Notes under the pieces: generated by a model | Database searches by the model: none | What the model was told of the DNA's origin: nothing | The model's input: only the letters and a program-made list of their open reading frames with translations | Assembly: GCF_902167145.1 (NCBI RefSeq) | Contig: NC_050104.1 | Span: 111,921,849-111,985,848, forward strand | Source: Zea mays | Lineage: Eukaryota > Streptophyta > Magnoliopsida > Poales > Poaceae | Length of the DNA: 64,000 bases | Direction of reading: 5' to 3' | In this document: piece after piece, positions 12,601 to 21,727 of the stretch | Numbering within the stretch: position 1 is the first letter of the stretch | Layout of the letters: every line of letters begins with the position of its first letter | Translations under genes and position numbers: made by a program

Positions 12601-13668
12601 TTGGGTATTTTACTTCTCTGATGACTCCAGCACTAAGAAGTCTTTTCACTTCATTCCGAGCACCTTCGGCTTTGTCATCAGACATTTTCCGAAGCCTTTG
12701 CTTTCTAGGTCTGAAGGATGGATCAACATTGAGCGAATGTTCAATGACATCCCTGTTGACACCACAAAGATCGTTGGCTGACCATGCGAAGACATCTTTG
12801 TTGTTGAACAAAAACCTTGTTAGAGTTTTCTCCTGTTCCTCAGACAATTGAGATCCCAGCAATACATTCTGCTCTGCTATATCTCCACATAAGAGCATGG
12901 GCTTCGACTGATCGGCCGAAACAGCCTTCTCCCTTCTGTACTTGTACTGCTCACAAGCTTCGGCTCCATCTATATTATGAATTGCTTTTGAATCTGTCTA
13001 GTTTCCTTCAGCCTTTCTGGCAGCTTCCTGACTTCCATGAATAGCAATAGGCCCTTGATCCGAAGGTATCTTCATGCATAGATATGCTGGATGAAGAATT
13101 GCTTCAAAAGCATTGAGTGTCCCACGACCAATGATTGCATTGTAGGGGTACTCCATGTCGACAATATCAAACACAACTTGCTCAGTCCTTGTATTGTTGA
13201 CAAATTCGAAGGTCACTGGCATCGTGATCTTGCCGAGCGCTACAATCTACCTTCCTCCGAAGCCACAAAGAGGGTGTGTAGCATCATGAATCTTATCCTC
13301 TGGCTATTGCATCTGTCTGAAGGCCTTAGCAAATATAATATCCGCTGCACTGCTTGTATCAACTAGAACATTATGGACCAGAAATCCTTTGATAACACAA
13401 GAAATAACCATAGCATCATTGTGAGGGTAATCCTTGAGCTGAAGGTCCTCTTGGGAGAAGGTAATTGGGATGTGAGACCATCTCGACTTGATAAAGGGTC
13501 CCTGCACCCCGACATGCTGTACCCTTCTCTGTGCCTCCTTCTTCTGTTTCTTGTTGACCGGCTCTGAGCATGAACCGCATGTTATCGGGAGTACCAGCTT
13601 CGTAGCCGAAGCAGCTCCAGCTTGATTGTTGAACAAAGCCATCAACTCAAAAAGTGGAAGTGAGTTCA
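9693..13668 (-). pseudogene. Tat-A pol (protease, RT, two RNase H, integrase), broken
   Basis: Minus-strand gypsy polyprotein. The protease region reads VDTSSAAD, with Ser where active enzymes have Gly. RT (within 12898-11474) carries CIDFTDLNKACPKD and YVDDIIVKS. A first RNase H is followed by an archaeal-type RNase H with NNIAEYEALLLGLRKLRA. Integrase keeps its HHCC finger and a partial catalytic core (TVDNETQFD, ERANG). Stops in one frame include 13304-13306, 13247-13249, 12998-13000, 11474-11476, 11228-11230, 10557-10559 and 10038-10040. A frameshift lies in a homopolymer near 10990-10999. Many stops look like C-to-T changes, as expected for methylated decayed repeats. The end at 9693 has the usual C-terminal SWNADELRRYY motif. 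Confidence 0.8.
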
Positions 13669-13671
13669 CTG

Positions 13672-13685
13672 GAGGTGGGCGCCAA
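13672..13685 (-). other. Tat-A primer binding site
   Basis: Read on the minus strand, TTGGCGCCCACC directly follows the LTR end CCCCAACA. The Tat-B element has the near-identical TTTGGCGCCCACCG after its 5' LTR. This fixes the 5' side of Tat-A at 13686. Confidence 0.65.
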
Positions 13686-13734
13686 TGTTGGGGATTTGTT
13701 CTTAATTCATAGCATTTGAGAACAAGTCCCAACA
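13686..13734 (-). repeat. Collapsed 49-bp 5' LTR of Tat-A (imperfect palindrome)
   Basis: The minus strand begins TGTTGGGACTTGTTCT and ends AGAACAAATCCCCAACA, so both LTR termini are present within 49 bp. The arms pair as a hairpin. The simplest reading is a large deletion inside the LTR that left only its two ends. A small foldback insertion is the alternative. The primer site and pol on one side favour the LTR reading. Confidence 0.5.
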
Positions 13735-14451
13735 GCGCCGACAATGTGGGCCTCGCCTCCGCTTCCCGCTCAGGCGGAGACCCGCTGCTTGTGGCCCATG
13801 ACATAAGCTACCGGGCCGACCGTGACGAAAAGCCATGCAGCCCCTGCATTTATTGAGGAAAAGACGCGCCGCCTGCCACTGCGCTGACAGGCGACGTGCC
13901 CTCTCAGCATTAAATATGTCCCGTCCCATCCGCTGCCAGGCGGCGTCAAGGTCATCCAGCAGACAGCCCGCCTACTGGGTCTGCTGGTGAACAGTATGCC
14001 TGCGCTGAGCGGCGCGATATACTCATCTTCTCTTCCACCAGAAGCTTCCACTGTACACCAAGGATACGCAGATCTTGGGTGTCAGGGCGCAAGAGGATGG
14101 ACTCGACAACAGATATTAAAGGATCCAAGCACTATATTCTTTACGTCCCTGGGCCCACATGTCGGGGCCCAGTCCCTTTGTGCATGCCCCCTTCAGCTAT
14201 AAAAGGGGAGGCATGCGACGTTACACACACACGCAATCTCAGACTCGCTAGCTCAGACAAGCCCTCAAGTAATACATCTCACAGTGGAGTAGGGTATTAC
14301 GCTCCGACGGCCCGAACCACTCTAAATCCTCGTGTGTTCTTGTGTACTGCCCCTTCTCTCCAACAATCAAGCGGAACACCTAAGCCCCTCCTCATCTCAG
14401 GACTTAGGGCGGGTGCACTCCGCCACCCGGCTGGAGATCTACTCTCCGACA
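13735..14451 (+). repeat. Gyp-N 5' LTR, 3' 717 bp
   Basis: It matches 23611-24329 nearly base for base, with about 20-25 substitutions by eye (about 3%). It ends CTCCGACA at 14451, directly before the primer site. The first 270 or so bases present in the 3' LTR are missing at 13735, where Tat-A begins. Confidence 0.85.
14197..14207 (+). promoter_or_regulatory. TATA box of Gyp-N 5' LTR
   Basis: CTATAAAAGGG lies about 250 bp before the LTR end and is repeated at 24075-24085 in the 3' LTR. It supports + orientation and sets the likely transcript start near 14230. Confidence 0.65.
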
Positions 14452-14471
14452 TTTGGCGCGCCAGGTAGGGG
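14452..14471 (+). other. Gyp-N primer binding site
   Basis: TTTGGCGCGCCAGGTAGGGG follows the LTR terminus CCGACA immediately. It is the expected position for tRNA-primed first-strand synthesis. I do not assign the tRNA. Confidence 0.6.
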
Positions 14472-14509
14472 CCTAGGCATTAGGTTTTCGCTTGATTTCT
14501 TGCCCAATC

Positions 14510-16063
14510 ATGATGGTGCAGATCATAGAGCACTGCGCCGAGACTTCGGTAGATTTTGCGGTGGAGGGAGAAGCTGCTTCCTCCACACCGCAGGCTCCCA
14601 GTCGCCCGACACCAGTCACTCCTGTTGTGCACGCCACACGGCGGCACACGGTGGTGCAAACATCCCGGACTCCATCAAGGGTGTCTCCGAGGGCGTTGTC
14701 AGCAACCAGGGAGTTATTGTGACACCCTCCAAGCTCCACGACATCACTAGGAGCCATGAAGCAGTGGCGGGACGACGTCGACCGGCTGCTCAGTATGGCG
14801 CATTCTACCTCGACCCGGTCAAAGTCGCGGTCATCACGGCGCCAACACGAGGCGTCAGCATCGGTGCGCTCGCCCTCAGTGAGGGGCACGCAGGCCAATG
14901 ATCTCCGAGCAGAACTCAACCGCAAGCGTGCGAGAGAAGATGCCCGAGTATCTTTGGAAAGAGTGCGCGAGCACTGCCAAAACATCAATAGGCGCGACCT
15001 CGATCAAGACTTCGCTGTGGTGGCACCGCAGACGCCAATGGGCACCCGGTCCTAGACGGGTGTCCCCTTGGCCGGAGTAGGCTGCGCCGCTCTGGCGGAT
15101 CACCTCCGCACGACATCCTGGCCACCCAAGTTCCGGCCACACCTGCCGGAAAAATACGACAGAACATCAAACCCGTCGGAGTTCCTGCAGGTGTACGTTA
15201 CCGCCATCACAGCGGCAGGTGGAAACACCACTGTGATGGCAACATACTTTCATGTGGCCTTGTTTGGACCTGCCCGGACCTGGCTCATGAATCTCACCCT
15301 GGGATCAGTCTATTCCTGGGAAGAACTCTGTGCGCGGTTCGTAGTGAGCTTCGCCAGTGCTTTCCAGCAGCACGGTGTGGAAGCCCACCTCCATGCAGTG
15401 AGGCAGGAGCCCGGGGAAACCCTTCGGAAGTTCATCTCCCGCTTCATCAAGGTACGAGGTACGATACCTCGTATTTCTGATGCTTCTATCATCACGGTTT
15501 TCCGACAGGGAGTGCGTGATGAGAAAATGTTGGAGAAGTTGGCCACACATGACGTGGAAACTGTCCCTACGCTCTTCGCCCTGGCCGACAAATGCGCTAG
15601 GGCCACCGAGGGCCGTGCATGGCACTCGGCCCCGCAAACTGGGGCTGCCCAGTCAGGTGGCTCGGGGGTCGCCCTCCGGGACGGAAAGAAGAAAAAGAAG
15701 AAGGACCGCGACTACCAGAGGCCACGGTCCACTGCTCTGGTGGCCACAACAGTGACCAGAGGCCAGGGCGACCGCAACAAGCGCCCACGACCGTAGAAGA
15801 GTGGCAGTGGTCCATGCCCTGTGCACCCGTATGGTCGCCACAGTGCAGCGGAATGTCGCGAGATCATTGACCTCACAAAGCGCGTCAGCGAGCGGCACGA
15901 GCAGTCTTCCAAAGACGGCTCCCCGCCTCGCCGTCGGCTCAGCAAAGAGAAGGAGGATGACGGTGAGGTAGCCGCGGCTGAGCGGGACCTCGGGTACCAG
16001 TCGCCCGAGGGGGACCTGAAAGATATCTTCACCGGAGGCTCCTACTTCGGTGAAGACAATTAG
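14510..16063 (+). pseudogene. Gyp-N gag, one frame with three stops
   Basis: The structural capsid-type protein of a gypsy element. One frame runs from ATG 14510 to a stop at 16061-16063, about 517 codons, broken by TGA 14720-14722, a stop at 15053-15055 and TAG 15794-15796. There is no frameshift. A basic Ser/Arg-rich N-terminus is followed by a Retrotrans_gag-type core (FRPHLPEKYD, FGPARTWL, RFVVSFASAF, FRQGVRDEKM; about 15130-15590), then a Lys/Arg-rich tail and a zinc knuckle CPVHPYGRHSAAEC of form C-x2-H-x4-H-x4-C. The knuckle follows the third stop, which supports a single original gene. No pol follows. Confidence 0.75.
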
Positions 16064-18050
16064 ACGAACCCCAGAGGGACCCCGTGTTCCCCGGTCTACG
16101 GAGCTGGAGCACGCCTTTCCTCCGGAGGCCCTTCCGGACCCCCACGGGTCCGAGCTACAGATAGATATATGCAGAAGTGATCACTGCCAGAGACAAGGGC
16201 TCCCGCGTCGAATACAGATGGGAACCCTGGGTTGGGGCTTAGCCCCACGGCAGATACCATACCAAGAGGGGTTCTGCAACTCTCCCCTAGCTGGGAAGGA
16301 CCCTTCAAGGTAACGGGAGTGCACCGACCCAAGGGGAACCATCTAGCTACGACTGGAGGAGCACCTTACCCCGAGACCAAGTATCTCTGTAAGTTCTATC
16401 CATAGAGCAAGACTAAGGGGTCGAGTCTGTTTCCTTTTCTTGTGACTAGATAACGCATACGTGTACGACAACCCGGTGGGGTCTGCCCCCATGAACCCGG
16501 ACTATTGGTCTGCACACATGCATGACAAGTTATAAAGAGAAACTACCCCCTCAGCTGTGCTCTTGTGATAGTTCCATCTTGCTGCTCCATGGTCCTACCT
16601 CACAGTTTTTCAGATAATACTTTTTAGCTAACCCACCCGTACGGTTTCCATCTGTCTGACATGGCGGCGTCTGAATTGAACAGCCAGGCTTGCAGTTTAG
16701 GACCCCTGATGTGAAAGTAGGGAGGTCCGACAGCCTGGGGGCCGGCTCTGGAGAATGGGACCCTGTTCCATAGGGTGGTCCAGAGCCCGTGTAGCCGCTC
16801 AACCAGGTCCTGTACCGTGGGCTTGCATGCTCCGCCACCCCGTGACAGGGACTTAGTATCTAGAGTTATAAGTCCTACGGATCCGACAACCTCAGGACCA
16901 GAGCTAGAGAACGGACACTAGTCTCCTGGGGTGGTCCGGAGCCCATGTAGCCGCTCAGCCTGGTCCTGTACCATGGGCCTGCACGCTCCACCGCCCTGCG
17001 ACAAGTGTCCTAGTATCTGGAACCGCGACCCAAGGGGGTCCGGACACGCAACTTGGCCACCCAGACTAAAACCTGCAGGTCCCGAGCATGTATCAAAGGG
17101 CGGTTAATGTCAGACGGAGAACCCTATGAGGTGTACTACTAATGCTTCCTAGCTAAAAGTTGTGTACAGATCCAGATCCCAGCGAGCCTGCCTCCCGAGG
17201 ATTGTTGACGACCTTTTCAGGAACGCTGGCATCCAACCTCAACACATCGAGCCTGCATCCCAGGCAGGGGGCCAGGTACTAAGGAGGAGTCAACAACATC
17301 ACGCACAATAGGAACAGGCGTTGCACAGATAAGTGTTAAATGCAGCTCAAAAGACGATATTTATTTATTTATAAAAACAGGGGAAGGCCTGGGGGCCAGT
17401 TCTAAAGAACGGACGCCCGCTCCTTAGGGTGGTCCGGAGTCTGTGTGGCCGGTTAGCCTGGTTCCGTACCCAAAATCCTGCACACTCCACCATACCGTAG
17501 TGAGTGTCCTAGTATTTAAAACTAAAGTCCTGTGCATCCAACAACCTAGAGGTCCGGCTTTGAAGAACAGGCACTCGTCTCCTAGGGGGTCCATAAGCCA
17601 TGTAGTCGCTCAGCCAGGTCCTGTACCGTGGGCCTACATACTCCACCGCCCTGCGGCGGGTGTCTTAGTACTTGAAGCCACCATCTAGGGGGTTCGGGCA
17701 CATAACTGGGCTTCCCAGGCTAAAATCCTGCGTACATACGTTATTACATTTTGCTTTCAAGAAGATGTCATTACATTCCCTTACAAGCGGGACCCTAGCT
17801 CCATTTCTGCAGGAATGAACTACCTCCACACCAGCAAGAGCCACGCTGGAAGCTGGCTCCGGATAGCCCCACCAACGATGTCGACCACCTCTGCACCAGC
17901 AGCGACAACGACCTCCGCCCCGGGCGGCTAGACAACAGCAACGATCGCCTCAGGGCAAGCACTGCTACGAATAGGACCTCGCCCCCGTCCTCCCATGGGG
18001 GTAACAGCGAGGCCATTAAAGCCAAAGAGCCGAAGGACCGGCAGTAGGTG
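16064..18050. other. Gyp-N non-coding interior, left part, with paired ~155-bp repeats
   Basis: No protein domain is recognisable. Four degenerate copies of a segment around TGGTCCTGTACCATGGGCC occur, near 16735-16865, 16900-17010, 17390-17520 and 17550-17690. They form two pairs with about 155-157 bp spacing. AT-rich ATTTATTTATTTAT at about 17357 separates the pairs. The edge at 18050 carries AGGTG, the left target duplication of the solo LTR. Confidence 0.5.
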
Positions 18051-18723
18051 TGTCGGCGTTTCGACCCCGGGGGGTCCCTAGACCGACGAGTAAATTGTCG
18101 CCGCGTGTCCCAGCCCAGATGGGTCGGTGCGAGACGGAGCACGAAGGGGGGAAGGGAACAAGCAAAGGGGAAACCCGCGGCCTTCGTGTTGCCCTGCGCC
18201 CAGGTCGGGTGTGCTTGCAGTAGGGGGTTACAAGCGTCCGCGTGGGAGAGAGCGAGAGACTTACGCGTCGGCCCGTTCTCCCGCGCGGCCAACCTTCTCG
18301 TAGAGAGCCCTGTACCTTCCTTTTATAGGCGTAAGGAGAGGGTCCAGGTGTACAATGGGGGGTGTAGCAGTGTGCTAACGTGTCTAGCAGAGAGGAGCTA
18401 GAGCCCTAAGTACATGTCGTCGTGGCAGCCGGAGAGGTTTTGGCACCCTGTTCGTGTGATGTCGTGGCCGTCGAAGGAGCGCTGGAGCCTTGCGGAAGGA
18501 CAACTGTCGGGGCTGTCGAGTCCTTGCTGATGTCTCCTTGCTTCCGTAAGGGGCTGAGAGTCGCCGTCGTCATGGAGCACGCGGGGCGCCATCATTATTT
18601 GTTTACCGGGACGAGCTAGATGGGACGTCGGTCTTGTTCCCCGTAGCCTGAGCTAGCTAGGGGTAGGGTAATGATGGCCCTTCCTGTGACGTGGTCGGTC
18701 CGAGCCCTAGGTCAGGCGAGGCG

Positions 18724-19185
18724 GAGGCTCCTCCGAGGCCGAGGTCGAGTCCGTCTTCCGAGGCTGAGTCAGAGCCCTGGGTCGGGCGAGGCGGAGTTCG
18801 TCGTCTTCCGGAGCCAAGGCTGAGTCCGAGCCCTGGGGTCGGGCGAGGCGGAGTTCGTCGTCTTTTGAAGCCAAGGCTGAGTCCGAGCCCTGGGGTCGGG
18901 CGAGGCGGAGTTCGTCGTCTTCCAGAGCCGAGGCTGAGTCCGAGCCCTGGGGTTGGGTGAGGCAGAGTTCGTCGTCTTCCGGAGCCAAGGCTGAGTCCGA
19001 GCCCTGGGGTCGGGCGAGGCGGAGTTCGTCGTCTTCTGGAGCCGAGGCTGAGTCTGAGCCCTGGGGTCGGGCGAGGCGGAGTTCGTCGTCTTCCGGAGCC
19101 AAGGCTGAGTCCGAGCCCTTGGGTCGGGCGAGGCGAAGTCCATCTTCCAAGGCCGAGACGGGGGCCGAGCCCTGGGGTCAGGCGA
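18724..19185. repeat. 57-bp tandem array inside the solo LTR
   Basis: The phrase GTCGGGCGAGGCGGAGTTCG recurs, with small changes, at 18781, 18838, 18895, 18952, 19009, 19066 and 19123, an exact 57-bp period, with degenerate units on both sides. Because 57 is a multiple of three, long open frames appear on both strands (for example 18707-19150 minus); these are by-products, not genes. Confidence 0.9.
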
Positions 19186-20434
19186 GGCAGAGCTTCCTAT
19201 GGCGCCCGAGGCCGGACTTGGCTGCTGTCAGCCTCACTCTGTCGAGTGGCACAACAGTTGGAGTGACGCAAGCGGCGCTGTTTTCTTGTCAGGTCGGTCA
19301 GTGGAGCGGCGAAGTGACTGCGGTCACTTCGGCTCTGTCGACTGAAGAGCTCGCGTAAGGATAAGGTGTCAGGCCATCCTTGCATTAAATGCTCCTGCGA
19401 TATGGTCGGTTGGCGTGGCGATCTGGCCAAGGTTGCTTCTTTGCGAAGACTGGGCCTTGGGCAAACCGAAGGTGTGTCCGTTGCTTGAGGGGGCCCTCGG
19501 GCGAGACGTTAATCCTCCGGGGTCGGCTGCCTTTGCCCGAGGCTGGGCTCGGGCGAGGCGAGATCGTGTCCCTTGAGTGGACTGAGCCTTGACCTTAATC
19601 GCGCCCATCAGGCCTTTGCAGCTTCGTGCTGATGGGGGTTACCAGCTGAGATTAGGAGTCTTGGGGGTACCCTAATTATGGTCCCCGACAGTAGCCCTCG
19701 AGCCTCGAAGGGAGTGTTGATACTTGCTTGGAGGCTTTTGTCGCACTTTTTTGCAAGGGAACCGGCCTTTCTCCGTCGCGTTTCGTTCCGGTGGGTGCGC
19801 GCGAGCGCACCCGCCGGGTGTAGCCCCCGAGGCCTCGGAGGAGTGGTTTGACTCCTTCGAGGTCTTAGTGCGTTTCGTGATGCTTCGGCCGGTCTGGTTG
19901 TTCCCTCATGCGAACTGGCTGTAGCCCGGGTGCACAGTCGAGTCCCAAGTTCTCGGGCTGGTATGTTGACGCTGTCAACGGTTCGGCCGGAGCCAGGTTT
20001 GCGAGAGCAGCCCCCGAGCCTCCGCACAGAGCGAGAGGACCGTCAAGGACAGACTCGGCTTTTTACATACGCCCTTGCGTCGCCTTTCCGCAAGGAGGAG
20101 GGGGGGGGGGGGAAAGCGCCATGTTGCCCTCGGAGGGCGCCGAACATGGTGTCTCCAGTGAGTTGCTAACGGGTAATCCGAGTGGACGCCCGTGCCCCAT
20201 TCGTTAGGGGTCGACTAGTGGCCCGGAGGCGCGCTCCAAAAGTACCTGCAGGTGATTTGCCGGACCCGGTCCCCTTTTGACGGGGTCCGAGAGCTTGATG
20301 CCTCCCTCTGGTGGGATTCCATTACAAAATCGTTCCCGTGGGTCTCGGAAATGTCCTAGGGTACCTTGGGAGCGTAGCCCGAGCCTTGGTTATGTATCGA
20401 ACGTACCCATGGTGATCCCTCGCTCTGCGTGCTC

Positions 20435-20655
20435 TGAGGCAGCTGTCAGAACCCTTCGGGGGCCAGCCTATGAACCCCTGATCAGTAGTGGGCGCGGAGC
20501 CCGAGTGGCCTGAGGCGGCCGTTGAACCCTTCCGAGGGGCCAGCCTTCGAACCTCTGACCAGTAATGGGCGCGGAGCCCGAGTGCTCTGAGGCGGCTGTT
20601 GAACCCTTCCGAGGGGCCAGCCTTTGAACCTCTGATCAGTAGGGGGGCTCGGGGC
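20435..20655. repeat. Three ~77-bp repeats inside the solo LTR
   Basis: Units start with TGAGGC at 20435, 20511 and 20588 and share CCTTCCGAGGGGCCAGCC and GGGCGCGGAGCCCGAGTG. They are direct repeats with a few substitutions each. Confidence 0.8.
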
Positions 20656-21727
20656 CCGCTTCCTTCGCGGAGAAGGATCCCTTTTGGAGTATCCCCTTTC
20701 CCGGTCCCTGTGGCAAGAGAGAGAAAGAGGAAGTGGAAAAGGACACGAAATCGAATGACGTGGCGCACCTTTTTTGACGCGGTCGTCATGACGGAGGTGA
20801 AGCGTCGCCTGCTTCGCCTGCCAACGGTGCTGCCTGTCCTGCCGCAGAGTTAATGCGACGGGATGAGTGGTTCGCGGGGCAGCCGTTGTGCGTGCGCGAG
20901 CCATTCGAGGAACGGAACACAGGCGCGTCGTCTTCACGTCGTGGGAGAGGGCTCTCCCACTGTCCCAGGAGGGGACATGAGCCTGCTGACGACTTGACTG
21001 CTGCTTCCGCCCGCCTGCCACCGCCATTACTGTCGGCCCATTTATGGCCGTATCGACCGTCGCGCCTTCTCCCGCGGCTGACTGACCCATGACCGATGTG
21101 CTCGGTTGGCACTGTCGGGTCATGCGCAGGGTTGCCTCGAGTCGCGGCACCAGTTCCGCAGTCGAGAAGGCGCGGTACTGGCGCGAGTGGCGGTGCAGTT
21201 TCTCGCACGTAGTAACCGGCGCGCCGGTTACATGACTTGTGGGCCTGGGCCTCCATGCTGGACGCGTCGAAGTCGAAAGGGTGCGCCCCCTTGGTGCGGT
21301 TGCATGCCGCCTGCATGGCGGTCCGCCCTTTCACCCGCTGGTCTGGCCGAAAGTGGAGGAGCGCTTGTAACCGCTGGGCAGTTACGCGCGCCGCGCGCGG
21401 CGGTTTGGCTTCTTCTGCCCTGGGCCAGCTTGCATGACGTGTGGGACCCAGCCCCCGTGTCGTAGGGGGAGGACCTTGGAGCGTGTTGGAGAGGACTCAG
21501 CCCACGATGGCTGAGGACGCAAGTGGGGAGAGTTGCCTTTAAAACCCTCCTACTGCAAGCGCACCCGACCTGGGCGCAGGGCAACACGAAGGCCGCAGGT
21601 TTCCCCTTTGCCTGTTCCCTTCCCCCCTTCGTGCTCCGTCTCGCGCCAACCCATCTGGACTGGGACACGCGGCGACAATTTACTCGTCGATCCAGGGACC
21701 CCCCGGGGTCGAAACGCCGACAAGGTG

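Larger units (their letters stand above)
5696..13734 (-). mobile_element. Tat-A: decayed Tat-lineage Ty3/gypsy element (Huck/Grande-like)
   Basis: On the minus strand the order is collapsed 5' LTR (13734-13686), primer site, protease, RT, RNase H, archaeal-type RNase H, integrase (end 9693), a repeat-rich spacer, then a gene on the opposite strand. A second RNase H with NNIAEYEA and an antisense downstream ORF mark the Tat lineage. No gag is present: the primer site is only a few codons from protease sequence. The 3' LTR is not seen because Opie-1 interrupts the element at 5695/5696; it should lie left of the window. The right border at 13734 abuts Gyp-N LTR sequence, suggesting insertion into that LTR. 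Confidence 0.75.
18051..21722 (+). mobile_element. 3.67-kb solo LTR with ~180-bp inverted termini
   Basis: The element begins TGTCGGCGTTTCGACC and ends with the complement GGTCGAAACGCCGACA. It is flanked by exact AGGTG copies at 18046-18050 and 21723-21727. A 5-bp duplication and TG...CA ends identify an LTR, and no internal retrotransposon genes exist, so it is a solo LTR left by recombination. The two ends are inverted copies for about 180 bp (18051-18232 and about 21543-21722). A TTTAAAA box near 21540 would place the transcript start about 180 bp before the LTR end, supporting + orientation. It contains a 57-bp array and a 77-bp triple repeat. Probably a long-LTR maize gypsy family (Flip/Gyma-like); the name is uncertain. 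Confidence 0.7.

Noticed and set aside
13304..13929. Continuous minus-strand protein across 13686-13804
   Set aside because: The upstream part crosses the collapsed LTR into Gyp-N LTR sequence; real Tat-A coding begins only near 13668.
18707..19150. Repetitive minus-strand and plus-strand open frames as protein genes
   Set aside because: They result from a 57-bp period being a multiple of three; both strands are open and no start or domain supports coding.
18051..21722. Mutator-like or other TIR DNA transposon
   Set aside because: The duplication is 5 bp, not the 8-9 bp of Mutator or hAT or the 3 bp of CACTA; TG...CA ends and a promoter-like box near one end fit a solo LTR better.
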